DNA of 64,000 nt from Salinibacterium sp. ZJ450 (GTDB lineage: Bacteria; Actinomycetota; Actinomycetes; Actinomycetales; Microbacteriaceae). Where the stretch lies: contig NZ_CP061771.1 of assembly GCF_011751885.2 (NCBI RefSeq), positions 434,001-498,000 on the forward strand, in the 5' to 3' direction. The notes beneath the pieces are model-generated. The model had not been told where the DNA came from and did no database searches. It saw only the letters and a program-made list of their open reading frames with translations. Below are positions 21,367 through 29,795 of this stretch, piece by piece (within the stretch, counting starts at the first letter, position 1; each line of letters opens with the position of its first letter). The translations under genes and the position numbers were made by a program.

Positions 21367-22254
21367 TCAGCGAAAGGTGCGCCGGAACATTTCTTTGACA
21401 AGACGCAGCGGCGCCGTCAGCTTCCACGAGAAGGTCTGACGCGTTGCCATCAACTCACTCGTGAGGTGCCTGGCGCGGGCTTGAGCAGTCTCAGCCCGGG
21501 CAGTCGTGCGTTCAAGCTGATGAGACGTCTCAGCGAGCGCATTGCGCAGAGAGAGAACCTCAGACCTGACGTAGCCATCGAGCACGCACGCAGGATACGA
21601 CAGCAGGCCTTTCAACTCCGCCGCGTGCTCGCTGGCGACGTAGAACCGGGATAGGCCGTCGAAGAGACAGAATTCGTAGCCGGCCGCGAGCACTCCTGGC
21701 TCCCAGGCCGAGTGCGACTGCACGGTGGAGTCAGGTTCTGTCGCCTCGATGACGAGAATCCATGGCCTATGCCGCTGCAAATCGATGGTGTTGAGCACAT
21801 CGCCCTCAGCGCCTTCGGTGTCGACCAACAGAAAATGGATGTCGCCATCTGGACGATGCATATCGAGCAGCGTGTCGAGCCGCGCGGTCGGCACCGTCAC
21901 ATCAATGACGTCCCTGCCGGTGCTTGCGTGCTTCTCGCTGATCCTGTCGACAAGCGTCGACAGGCCGGTTCCCTTGATGATGTGGAAGGTCACGTGCTGC
22001 TCGGCCGACGCGGTCACCGCGGCCTCGATCACGACGTCCCGTTGCCGCTCCTCCCGGTAGATCCGCGCGTATTCCGGATTCGGCTCGATGGCGATGCCCG
22101 ACCATCCGCGGTCGTAGAAGGTGCGAGACACGGAGTCGTCCGTCGGGTGGTTCGCGCCTACCTCCACGTAGAAGCCGTTCTCGATCGAGCCGAGGGCTCG
22201 GGACAGCACGACATCCTCGCCGTTCTGCGCGTATGACACGAGCGCACTGGTCAT
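21367..22254 (-). CDS. FkbM family methyltransferase with C-terminal coiled coil and SWKLTAPLR tail
   Basis: A 295-aa protein. The first 200 residues are an FkbM-type SAM methyltransferase: SYAQNGEDVVLSRALG, FYVEVGANHPTDDSVS (SAM loop), GIAIEPNPEY, LLVDTEGAEGDVLNTI. Residues about 225-275 are a predicted coiled coil rich in Leu, Glu, Arg and Ala (LRNALAETSHQLERT), ending in TFSWKLTAPLRL. The same tail occurs on two mini proteins in this locus (28033 and 46604). It is the last gene of the operon gmd, gmd-like, GT4, GT2, fkbM. It likely O-methylates a sugar of the glycan. ATG 22254 chosen; GTG 22260 is possible. Confidence 0.82.
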   Translation of the reverse strand: MTSALVSYAQNGEDVVLSRALGSIENGFYVEVGANHPTDDSVSRTFYDRGWSGIAIEPNPEYARIYREERQRDVVIEAAVTASAEQHVTFHIIKGTGLSTLVDRISEKHASTGRDVIDVTVPTARLDTLLDMHRPDGDIHFLLVDTEGAEGDVLNTIDLQRHRPWILVIEATEPDSTVQSHSAWEPGVLAAGYEFCLFDGLSRFYVASEHAAELKGLLSYPACVLDGYVRSEVLSLRNALAETSHQLERTTARAETAQARARHLTSELMATRQTFSWKLTAPLRLVKEMFRRTFR

Positions 22255-22322
22255 TGTCACCGAGCTCTTTCAGGGGTTGGGTCGTTCAATGATGGCACCA
22301 TGCAGGGAGTAGTCCGGACCGA

Positions 22323-23183
22323 TCAGCCGAGCGGGCGACGCCGCGTCGACCATTCCCGGATGGTGAGTGCGACGCGCAGCGCCGCGCGCAGCGGCCACAG
22401 CCACCACGCCGAGTACTTGTGCGCCAGGTAACGGTAGGCGCTCTCGTGATGGGCACGGTTCATTGCCTTGGCAGACCTCTTCGTGGAATGTGCCCCGTGA
22501 TGCACGACCGTCGCATCAGTGACGTAGAGGTTTGTCCAGCCTGCCTCGCCCAGCCTGCGGCCAAGGTCCACGTCTTCGAAATACATGAAGAACGAGGTGT
22601 CAAAGCCGCCGAGCTGTTCGAACGCCTCGCGGCGCACCAGCACGAACGATCCCGACAGCCACCCGGTCTCGCGGGTCGTGGTCGTTACAGCGCGAGAGTC
22701 GCCTCTGTATCGGCTTGACCACGGATTCGTCGGCCAGGGATTGGCGAAGAGCGCATGCCCAATTCCGGTTCGCAGCGACGGCAGTTCACGGGCCGACGGA
22801 TATGTGACTCCATCGTCGTCGGTGACACGGGGCCCAAGCGAGCCAACGTGAGGGGAATCGGCAGCGGCGAGTAAGGCGCCGATGGTGCCGGGCTCGACGA
22901 GCGTGTCGGGGTTTGCCACCAGGATCCAGCCGACCGAATCGGCGAGGCTTTGGGCACCGAGATTCACTGCACCGCCGTAGCCGGCGTTGCGTCCGGCGTC
23001 GATGACAGCCACGCCGGGCTGTTCTCTTACCGCCCGGAGATCGTCATCGACGGCGTTGTTCACCACGATCGTCTGCGCCAGCGGCACCGTGCTGGTGCGG
23101 AGCGACGCGAGCAGGTCGAGCAACGCGTCCGTCGAGTAGTAGCTCACGGTGATGCAGGCGACTCCGGTGCCGTATGGCGTCAT
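22323..23183 (-). CDS. GT2 glycosyltransferase, rhamnosyltransferase (WbbL)-like
   Basis: A 286-aa inverting GT2 enzyme: CITVSYYSTDALLDLLASL, VVNNAVDDD, NAGYGGAVNLGA, LVANPDTLVEPG (metal-binding Asp motif written N-P-D here as in WbbL/RfbN-like enzymes), ETGWLSGSFVLVRREAF and FMYFEDVDLGRRL (catalytic ED). These are the features of rhamnosyltransferase-type GT2 proteins. ATG 23183 is coupled to the upstream GT4 by an ATGA overlap; the longer frame would run into that gene. Donor probably dTDP-rhamnose or the GDP-deoxyhexose of the same operon; inferred. Confidence 0.85.
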   Translation of the reverse strand: MTPYGTGVACITVSYYSTDALLDLLASLRTSTVPLAQTIVVNNAVDDDLRAVREQPGVAVIDAGRNAGYGGAVNLGAQSLADSVGWILVANPDTLVEPGTIGALLAAADSPHVGSLGPRVTDDDGVTYPSARELPSLRTGIGHALFANPWPTNPWSSRYRGDSRAVTTTTRETGWLSGSFVLVRREAFEQLGGFDTSFFMYFEDVDLGRRLGEAGWTNLYVTDATVVHHGAHSTKRSAKAMNRAHHESAYRYLAHKYSAWWLWPLRAALRVALTIREWSTRRRPLG

Positions 23184-24313
23184 CGATCGGCCGCCCGCTC
23201 GTAAGCCATCAGGTGGGAGTGTGCGCAGCTCTCCCACGTGAACTCTTCTGCCCGGTGCCGTGCGGCCGCCCGCAACCGCAGGCGCTCTGACGAGTCGTTG
23301 AGCAGTGCAGCCAGCGCGGCGCTGATTGACTCATGACCGGTTTCCGTATAGGCGACGGCGTCACCGCCAACTTCTGGGAGTGCCAGTCTCCGGGTAGTGA
23401 GCACGCAGGCGCCAGCCGCCATCGCTTCGAGCACGGGCAGTCCGAAACCTTCGCCCAGGCTCGGATACGCCACGATCTCGGAACCGCCGAGGAACGCCCG
23501 CAGTTGGTTGATTGGCAGGTAACCGACCTTACGTACGTCGAAACCGTCGCGGCGAGCAGCGAGGATCGCCGGGTCGAGTGCGTCATCCCATCCCGGGCCG
23601 CCCGCAAGCAGCAGTGGCGGTCGCTCGGCGGCGGGTACCTTCTCGAGTGCCGACTGGTAGCCGTGCACTAAGGCGACGAGGTTCTTGCGCGGTTCTAGCG
23701 TACCGAGAAACGCGATCCAACGATCGGTCGCCGGCGAAAGCGTGGCGCGGAACTCGCTGACCTCTTCAGGGGACGGCTCGTGGAATAGATCGCGGTCATA
23801 ACCGTGATGAGCAACGACGACGAGCGAGCGGCTCGCCCCGGTGATGCGCGCGTATTCGTCTGCAGTGGCGGCGCTCGGAGCGATCACGCTCGTGGGCAAC
23901 CACCTGCTCGCTCGGATCCAGGTGCGAAAAAACAGTCGCTTCGTGCGCGAATGCAGCTCGGGGTGTGAGAAGAAGGTGAGGTCGTGCACTGTCACCACGC
24001 GGCGCCGTCGAGTGAAGAGCGGGAACGTGTAGTGGGGGGAATGCACCACATCTGCGTTGAGCCGCTTAGCCAGCCGGGGGAGGCCAACCTGCTCCCAGAG
24101 TAGCCGAGCGGCCGTTGAGGCCACACGGGCGGGCGCGGCTACCGCATTAACCCCGGCTTTCCTGAAGTGTGCCAAATCTCGCGGCTGGCAAACGACGGTC
24201 AGGCGCACGTCGGTACGCTGCAGGGCCGGAACGACTCCATCGAGATAGCGCCCGACACCACCCCGATCGCGGGGAATCGCGGTGGCATCGAGCAACACAG
24301 CAGGCGCTTGCAC
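23180..24313 (-). CDS. GT4 family glycosyltransferase
   Basis: A 377-aa GT-B enzyme: PRDRGGVGRYLDGVVPAL in the N-terminal domain, VVHSPHYTFPL, VTVHDLTFFSHPE, VIAPSAATADEYAR, then FLGTLEPRKNLVALVHGY and GEGFGLPVLEAMAAGACVL in the donor half (E-x7-E motif). The last part FTWESCAHSHLMAYERA is typical of the mannosyltransferase subgroup. Starts with GTG. It lies between the gmd-like gene and the GT2 gene in one tightly packed operon, so a GDP-linked 6-deoxyhexose or GDP-mannose is the likely donor. Confidence 0.87.
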   Translation of the reverse strand: MQAPAVLLDATAIPRDRGGVGRYLDGVVPALQRTDVRLTVVCQPRDLAHFRKAGVNAVAAPARVASTAARLLWEQVGLPRLAKRLNADVVHSPHYTFPLFTRRRRVVTVHDLTFFSHPELHSRTKRLFFRTWIRASRWLPTSVIAPSAATADEYARITGASRSLVVVAHHGYDRDLFHEPSPEEVSEFRATLSPATDRWIAFLGTLEPRKNLVALVHGYQSALEKVPAAERPPLLLAGGPGWDDALDPAILAARRDGFDVRKVGYLPINQLRAFLGGSEIVAYPSLGEGFGLPVLEAMAAGACVLTTRRLALPEVGGDAVAYTETGHESISAALAALLNDSSERLRLRAAARHRAEEFTWESCAHSHLMAYERAADR

Positions 24314-24322
24314 AGCAGTCCC

Positions 24323-25297
24323 TTAGGACAACGCGGAGTCGGCGAGCGCGAGGTCGTTGTCGACCATCGCCTCGACAATCTCCTCGAAGGATTTTGTAGG
24401 CTGCCAGCCGAGCACGGTGCGTGCCCGCGTCGCGTCGCCAACTTGCTCGCTTGGGTCGACCGGACGCGCAATTGACTTGTCGACGCTCACATACTCTTGC
24501 CAATCGAGTCCGGCCCGCGCAAAGGCCAAGCGTGCGAAGTCGGCAATTGAGTGGGTCTGGCCTGTGGCGATGACGAAATCATCGGCCGTTTCAGACGCGG
24601 CGGCAAGTTCCAGTGCGTGGGCATAGTCCGGTGCCCAGCCCCAGTCGCGGCGCACATCGAGTGTGCCGAGCTCCAATGTGTTTTGCTGGCCGCGTGCAAT
24701 GCGTGCGGCCGCCGCGGTGATCTTGCGGGTCACGAACGTCTCTGGCCGTCGTGGCGACTCGTGGTTGTACAGGATGCAACTCGAAGCGAAGAGCCCGCGA
24801 CCGCGGTATACGCCCACCATGTGGTGGGCATAGGCCTTCGCCGCCCCGTAGGGCGACGTCGGGCGGATGGGCGTGTTCTCAGTCTGTGGCGATTCGGCGG
24901 CCTGTCCAAAGAGCTCGGCACTCGACGCCTGCACGAAACGCACCTGGCTGCCGGTCGATTCCTGAAGCTGCCACGCGGAGTCGAGCAGCTGGGCAACCGG
25001 AACCGCGTTCACCAACGCGGCGTTCACCGGCTCGGCCCAGCTGCGATAGACGGAACTGACCGCAGCGAGGTTGTAGATCACACTCGGCTTGATCGAGCGC
25101 ACGATCCGGTCAAGGTCCTCGCGGTTCGTAATGTCACCCTCGTGCAAGATCACGTCGGGGTGAACGTGTCCTTGCTCAGCGGCTCTGTCGTCGTGGGATC
25201 GCACCAGACCGTGAACCTCGACGCCCTGGCTGGCGAGCGATTCGGCGAGGTACGAACCGTCTTGACCGGTGATCCCGGTGATGAATGCTACCGGCAT
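24323..25297 (-). CDS. GDP-mannose 4,6-dehydratase paralogue (possible GDP-4-keto-6-deoxymannose-processing SDR)
   Basis: A 324-aa extended SDR with FITGITGQDGSYLAESLA, NLAAVSSVYRSWAEP, QASSAELFGQAA and SPYGAAKAYAHHM, plus LYNHESPRRPETFVTRKI and DVRRDWGWAPDY. It is clearly homologous to the gmd product encoded just upstream (8-base gap to that start codon side), with the same Ser/Glu/Tyr/Lys catalytic positions. It may be a second dehydratase or, by analogy with gmd-rmd pairs, the reductase that makes GDP-D-rhamnose. Shorter substitutions (SAELFG for SSEMYG) show it has diverged. Reaction not decided by sequence. Confidence 0.75.
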   Translation of the reverse strand: MPVAFITGITGQDGSYLAESLASQGVEVHGLVRSHDDRAAEQGHVHPDVILHEGDITNREDLDRIVRSIKPSVIYNLAAVSSVYRSWAEPVNAALVNAVPVAQLLDSAWQLQESTGSQVRFVQASSAELFGQAAESPQTENTPIRPTSPYGAAKAYAHHMVGVYRGRGLFASSCILYNHESPRRPETFVTRKITAAAARIARGQQNTLELGTLDVRRDWGWAPDYAHALELAAASETADDFVIATGQTHSIADFARLAFARAGLDWQEYVSVDKSIARPVDPSEQVGDATRARTVLGWQPTKSFEEIVEAMVDNDLALADSALS

Positions 25298-25304
25298 GTC
25301 CGGT

Positions 25305-26291
25305 TTAGAGCCCGGCCAAGCGCTTCTGCTCGGCGAGGTCGGAATCCACCATCATCGCGACGAGTGAGGGGAAGTCGACCTTTGGTTCCCAGCCAAGCGT
25401 GGTGCGAGCCTTCGTTGAGTCGCCGATCAGCAGGTCGACCTCTGCCGGGCGCATAAAGCGGGGGTCCTGCTTCACATACGGCGTCCAGTCCTCGATGCCG
25501 ACGTGCTTGAAGGCAAGGTCGAGATACTCACGAATCGAGTGCGTCTCGTTGGTAGAGATCACGTAGTCATCGGCGGTGTCCTGCTGCAACATGCGCCACA
25601 TCGCATCGACGTAGTCGCCAGCGAATCCCCAGTCGCGTCGGGCGTCGAGGTTGCCGAGCGAGAGGTCTTTCTGCAGGCCGAGCGAGATGCGCGAGACGGC
25701 CTGGCTGATCTTGCGAGTGACAAACTCCGGCCCACGGCGAGGTGACTCGTGGTTGAACAGGATGCCCGATGACGCGTGCATCCCGTACGACTCACGGTAG
25801 TTGATCGTCATGTAGTGGCCATAGACCTTGGCGACACCATATGGGGAGCGCGGCCACAGCAGCGTGTCCTCATTCTGGGGCACAGTCTGCACCTTGCCAT
25901 ACATCTCGGAGCTTGAGGCCTGGTAGAACCGCACCTTGCTCGGGTCGTCCTTCGAGTACAGGCGCACCGCCTCGAGCGCATTGAGCACACCAAGTCCGGT
26001 CACCTCCGAGGTGAGGTGCGCGTTCTCCCAGGAATAGGCGACAAACGAGATCGCACCCAGGTTGTAGAACTCATCCGGCTTTGAGGAGTCGAGCGCACGC
26101 AGAATGCTGGACAGATCGGTCAGATCGCCGGTGAGCAGCTTCACATCGGGAAGGGTGGTCTCGACCAGTTCGCGCTTGGGGTTGTTCTGTCCGCGCATGA
26201 AGCCGTAGACCTCGTAGCCCTTCGACAGAAGGAGTTCGGCGAGATACAGGCCATCCTGGCCGGTGATTCCAGTAATGAGTGCGCGGGGCAT
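25305..26291 (-). CDS. gmd: GDP-mannose 4,6-dehydratase
   Basis: Converts GDP-mannose to GDP-4-keto-6-deoxymannose, the precursor of GDP-D-rhamnose, GDP-fucose and related sugars. The 328-aa protein has ALITGITGQDGLYLAELL, FYNLGAISFVAYSWENAH, QASSSEMYGKVQ, WPRSPYGVAKVYGHYM (Tyr-x3-Lys), LFNHESPRRGPEFVTRKI and DARRDWGFAGDYVDAMW, the full Gmd pattern. ATG 26291 (MPRALITG) is preferred to the longer frame. First gene of the gmd, gmd-like, GT4, GT2, fkbM operon. No GDP-fucose synthetase of the WcaG type is seen. Confidence 0.93.
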   Translation of the reverse strand: MPRALITGITGQDGLYLAELLLSKGYEVYGFMRGQNNPKRELVETTLPDVKLLTGDLTDLSSILRALDSSKPDEFYNLGAISFVAYSWENAHLTSEVTGLGVLNALEAVRLYSKDDPSKVRFYQASSSEMYGKVQTVPQNEDTLLWPRSPYGVAKVYGHYMTINYRESYGMHASSGILFNHESPRRGPEFVTRKISQAVSRISLGLQKDLSLGNLDARRDWGFAGDYVDAMWRMLQQDTADDYVISTNETHSIREYLDLAFKHVGIEDWTPYVKQDPRFMRPAEVDLLIGDSTKARTTLGWEPKVDFPSLVAMMVDSDLAEQKRLAGL

Positions 26292-26451
26292 ATGAGTCCT
26301 CGAGAGATTGTTGGGCCCGTCGGTCACGGGCGTTTCGGAAGTGCGGCACAGCCGTGGTCGGGCGCACGGTCCGGATGACGCGTAGTCAGTCTACCGATTT
26401 GATCTGAACCGCCTGATCGGGCGCCCTTCGACTGGGTGTCTCGACCGGTGA

Positions 26452-27894
26452 TCAGGGGAAACGGTTCATTGAGCGCACCCAGTACTCGCCGCTGCCAAGG
26501 ATGGCGGAACGGGTAGCAGTGTCGCCCACGCGTAGTGCCGTGTCGCCCCAGCCCACGAGCTCGTCCCACGACGCGGGTCTGCCGAGGTAGACGTTATACA
26601 TGTCCGCGACTCGTGCCCGAGCAGTCTCCGTCGAGAACCAGATCAAGTTCACAATCGTGCCGCGACCGTGGGCGTGCGCCAGTTCAGCCCAGTAGGCGAT
26701 CTCGTTCGATGCCGCTGTGCGCTTGAGGATTCGCTCGTACACCGCGGCCACGTAGCTCTCCATCGTGCCGCCGCTCCGAAGGAAATATTCATCGGTGGAC
26801 ATGAACACACGCGAGACGTCGTCGGGTGTAAGGGTTCCAGCTCGTATCCCGTTGAGCCAGCCCAGCCGACCTGCGGGTTCCGGCTCCCGGCCGAGTACCG
26901 ACCGGTACGCCTCGTCGATCTTCAGCAGCCGGAACTCGTCGCTGCCGACGAATCCGCCGGCCACGTGGCCGCTGGCCATGCCGCCCATCAGCGCCTTGCC
27001 CCAGCTGCCGATCTCGGCGTTGCCGGGCTGACGACCGAGCACGTCTTGGTAGACGGACTTGACGAATGCCTGCGCGGGCTGTGAGATTGTCGTCGATCCG
27101 AACCAGTCGGTGAAATACATCCAGAAGTTGCGGTTGCCGTAGGAAGAGCAGGGGTCGGCGGATATTGCGTAGCCCGCGTTCAACGCCGCGTCGTTCGGGC
27201 GGTACGGCGTGTAGTTGTAGAGCGCAGCGGTGGCGTCGTTCTGGATGAACACCTGGCTGCTTCCACACGCCGCCTTCGGGTGCCATTGGATGGTGTTCAT
27301 AACTCCGGAGTCGTACCGGAAGAGATCGCGATTTGCCGGGTACACGTTGAACTGCCGAGCAGCGGAGTAAAGCTGGTTCGCGAAGCCGTAGTACCTCGTG
27401 TCGCAGAGCGCAGTGTCCGGACAGGCATACCCCATCGTGACGTTGTAGTCGCCGTTCGTCGGCACGACATCGGTGACCAATCCGCGTTCCTTCTGCATGG
27501 TCACCAGCAGCACCTGGGGGTTGATGTTGCAGGCTTGGGCGACGTTGTAGATGATTGTCGACGCCAGCTGGTTGTTGCCACCGGGGTAGGGCAGCTTGCA
27601 ATACTTGTCGGCCGACCGCGGGGCGGAATCCGCGCGGTAGTTCTTGAGACACGCAGGACCGGTGGTGGCACCGCAATTCGGTACCTTGGATTCCAAGAAG
27701 TGCTGGATGCCGGCTTCAGTGGTCAGCGAAGAGTTGTAGAACAAAGCATCATCGATGATGTATCCGGGATTGAAGTTTTGCACGTCTGCGGCTTCTGCGG
27801 CGGGCGCTGGCACAAAGACCAGGCCAAGGACGACTCCGATCGCTGCCACGACCGACCAGACCTTCACACTTCGCACACGTGTCGACAGCTTCAC
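26452..27894 (-). CDS. Secreted protein: lysozyme-like domain plus DUF4214 repeats
   Basis: A 480-aa exported protein. Residues 1-36 form a signal peptide (basic start, core WSVVAAIGVVLGLVF, cleavage after AEA). A domain of about 240 residues has NNQLASTIIYNVAQACNIN, VLLVTMQKERGLVT, MGYACPDTALCDTRYYGF and AARQFNVYP, with several cysteines; it resembles a family seen in actinobacterial secreted proteins that looks lysozyme-like, with the Glu of QKE as possible acid. The C-terminal half holds DUF4214-type repeats (VYQDVLGRQPGNAEIGSWG, AYRSVLGREPEPAGRLGWL, VYERILKRTAASNEIAYWA, MYNVYLGRPASWDELVGWG). GTG 27894 has a strong ggggggt ribosome-binding site; the longer open frame is rejected. Possibly glycan- or wall-binding. 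Confidence 0.75.
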   Translation of the reverse strand: MKLSTRVRSVKVWSVVAAIGVVLGLVFVPAPAAEAADVQNFNPGYIIDDALFYNSSLTTEAGIQHFLESKVPNCGATTGPACLKNYRADSAPRSADKYCKLPYPGGNNQLASTIIYNVAQACNINPQVLLVTMQKERGLVTDVVPTNGDYNVTMGYACPDTALCDTRYYGFANQLYSAARQFNVYPANRDLFRYDSGVMNTIQWHPKAACGSSQVFIQNDATAALYNYTPYRPNDAALNAGYAISADPCSSYGNRNFWMYFTDWFGSTTISQPAQAFVKSVYQDVLGRQPGNAEIGSWGKALMGGMASGHVAGGFVGSDEFRLLKIDEAYRSVLGREPEPAGRLGWLNGIRAGTLTPDDVSRVFMSTDEYFLRSGGTMESYVAAVYERILKRTAASNEIAYWAELAHAHGRGTIVNLIWFSTETARARVADMYNVYLGRPASWDELVGWGDTALRVGDTATRSAILGSGEYWVRSMNRFP

Positions 27895-28032
27895 TACATG
27901 ACCCCCCGGAGCAGTTCGAATGTCCACTCGATTCGTCGTGGCATTCGACGAGTACAGTACCCTGTCTCTATTGCCATCAGGCCTTATCGGGCCGGAGGTT
28001 CGGGAAAAAGCATGTGTAACGAGGGTGGCCAA
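27895..28032. promoter_or_regulatory. Divergent promoter region between the DUF4214 gene and glycosyltransferase module 1
   Basis: The segment GTACAGTAC at 27952-27960 reads TACAGT on the plus strand and TACTGT on the minus strand, so two overlapping -10 boxes could serve both directions. A ribosome-binding sequence gaggg stands before GTG 28033. Otherwise nothing recognisable. Confidence 0.4.
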
Positions 28033-28284
28033 GTGAGCGACGAGACCGAGCAACTTCAACGGGATCTCGACGAGTTGCGCGAAGCAGTGCTCGACGACTG
28101 GGTCCTTATCACTGCGCGAGGCGGCGACGCCCTGCGTGCCTTCCAGAACACGTTCTCGTGGCGCGTGACGCGACCGCTTCGGGTGTTCCGCAGGTTCGAG
28201 AAGCGTGTGCATGAGATCGGATTCGTGCCGTCGAGCCAGCTGGCTGCGGCGGCCTTGGCTCGCAAGCTGGGCAAGCACCGGTGA
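28033..28284 (+). CDS. Mini coiled-coil protein with SWRVTRPLR motif (module 1)
   Basis: An 83-aa protein, SDETEQLQRDLDELREAV at the start (short coiled coil), then QNTFSWRVTRPLRVFRRFEK and a basic tail. The start is GTG 28033 with a gaggg ribosome-binding site; ATG 28012 would add seven residues. The choice is supported by the paralogue at 46604, which begins SDVTEHLR. It overlaps the following glycosyltransferase gene by one base (TGATG), so the two are coupled. Motif SW(K/R)xTxPLR also ends the FkbM methyltransferase. Function not known; it may anchor or organise the adjacent glycosyltransferases at the membrane. Not a recognised named family. Confidence 0.65.
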   Translation: MSDETEQLQRDLDELREAVLDDWVLITARGGDALRAFQNTFSWRVTRPLRVFRRFEKRVHEIGFVPSSQLAAAALARKLGKHR

Positions 28285-29795
28285 TGCGGCGCACTGCTGA
28301 ACCCGCGCCGCTCGAAGAGGTCAAAGCGGCCCTGAGATCCCGCCTGATGGCCGTCGCCCATCTGATCGCGCCCGCCGCCAGCCTTGAGTCGTCCACTGCA
28401 GGACTGTTGCATCAGCTCGCGGTCGAGACCAAGCGCACCCACGATGCACGGAAGGCTTGGCTGCTATTCATCGCAGTCTCGGCTTCGTTTCCAAAGCCGA
28501 ATCAACTGACCGAAATGCGCCGTCGGCTATCGCTTGCCAGAGACAGCACGGCGATGATGGCGGTACTCGAAGCGACCGTCAATCCCGCGACGCTTCCGTT
28601 CGTTGGCCGTCGCAGTCTGGAGGTGGTCGAGGATTCGACAGTCGTCGACGTTAACTTCTGCGCCACCTGGGAACACAACACCGGCATTCAACGAGTGGTG
28701 CGCCAAACGATGCCAATCTGGCACGCAACCCATAAACCGGTCACCTTCGTTGCATGGATACACGATTCCACGGCGATGCGCCGCCTCCTGGACTTTGAAC
28801 TTGATCGCGTCCTGAACTGGAATGATCGCCAGTTGACGCCGCCCGCGCGGCGCAACCATGAGGACGAGGAGCCCGTCGCACTCGTTGTGCCATGGAACTG
28901 CCGGGTCTTCCTGCCCGAGGTGCCGATGGCATCGCTCTGCGAGCAGTTGGCCTGCGTTGCCGAGCACTCGGGCAACGTGGTGAGCCTCATCGGGTATGAC
29001 GCGATTCCCCTTGTCTCAGCCGAGGGCCAGTCGAACGACGAATCGGAGCGCTTCGCGCATTATCTGACGATCGTGAAGCGCGCGCATTCGGTGGCGGCGA
29101 TCAGTGAGTCGGCTGCCGAGGAGTTCCGAGGCTTCGGGGACGCCCTGCCGACGCAGGGAATCCCGGGTCCGATCGTGCGGGCGATTCCGCTGGCTCTTGA
29201 GACACCAGTCGTCGCACCTGAGCTGACGGAGAAGGTGCGTGAGCGCCCGCTTGTGCTCTGCGTTGGCAGCCACGAACCGCGGAAGAACCAAGAGGGAGTG
29301 CTGTACGCGGCTGAGGCTCTGTTCAATCAGGGCGTTGACTTCGAACTCGTGTTTGTCGGTGGTGGGAGTGCGTCGGTGCTCCTCGACTTCGACCGGAGGG
29401 TGCGCCAGCTCAACGCCCGCGGGTTCCGTGTCCGATCTCTCCGACGAGCCAGCGACAATGAACTGCTCGAGCTCTACCGTCGTGCCCGTTTCACCGCGTT
29501 CATATCCCTGCACGAAGGATACGGGCTGCCGGTGGCGGAATCCCTTGCTCTCGGCACACCTGTACTCACGTCGAACTTCGGAAGCCTTGCTGAGATCGCC
29601 GCAGCTGGCGGCTGCGTCATGGTGAATCCTCGCGACGACGTCGACATAGTTGACGGATTCCGCCGGATGCTCACCGACGACGAGCTGATAGAGCGGCTCG
29701 AACGCGAGGCGCGAGAGATCCCGTCACGAAGTTGGAGCACGTACGCCGACGAGCTGTGGGACTTCGTTGAGAGCAGCAAGGCGGTGGACCGATGA
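28284..29795 (+). CDS. GT-B glycosyltransferase with N-terminal helical domain (module 1, first)
   Basis: A 503-aa protein. Residues 1-115 are a helical region with no recognised family (for example KAWLLFIAVSASFPKP). The catalytic GT-B part begins VVDVNFCATWEHNTGIQRVV and has LVLCVGSHEPRKNQEGVLYA and SLHEGYGLPVAESLALGTPV (E-x7-E). Paralogues with the same plan lie at 29792, 46878 and 48419. ATG 28284 overlaps the mini coiled-coil stop (TGATG). The four-base overlap with the next gene shows a single operon. Probably adds a sugar to the glycan in the cytoplasm; donor unknown. Confidence 0.82.
   Translation: MRRTAEPAPLEEVKAALRSRLMAVAHLIAPAASLESSTAGLLHQLAVETKRTHDARKAWLLFIAVSASFPKPNQLTEMRRRLSLARDSTAMMAVLEATVNPATLPFVGRRSLEVVEDSTVVDVNFCATWEHNTGIQRVVRQTMPIWHATHKPVTFVAWIHDSTAMRRLLDFELDRVLNWNDRQLTPPARRNHEDEEPVALVVPWNCRVFLPEVPMASLCEQLACVAEHSGNVVSLIGYDAIPLVSAEGQSNDESERFAHYLTIVKRAHSVAAISESAAEEFRGFGDALPTQGIPGPIVRAIPLALETPVVAPELTEKVRERPLVLCVGSHEPRKNQEGVLYAAEALFNQGVDFELVFVGGGSASVLLDFDRRVRQLNARGFRVRSLRRASDNELLELYRRARFTAFISLHEGYGLPVAESLALGTPVLTSNFGSLAEIAAAGGCVMVNPRDDVDIVDGFRRMLTDDELIERLEREAREIPSRSWSTYADELWDFVESSKAVDR

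Noticed and set aside
27895-28278. N-terminal extension of the secreted DUF4214 protein
   Set aside because: The extension would precede the signal peptide and run through the divergent mini coiled-coil gene; GTG 27894 has a strong ribosome-binding site.
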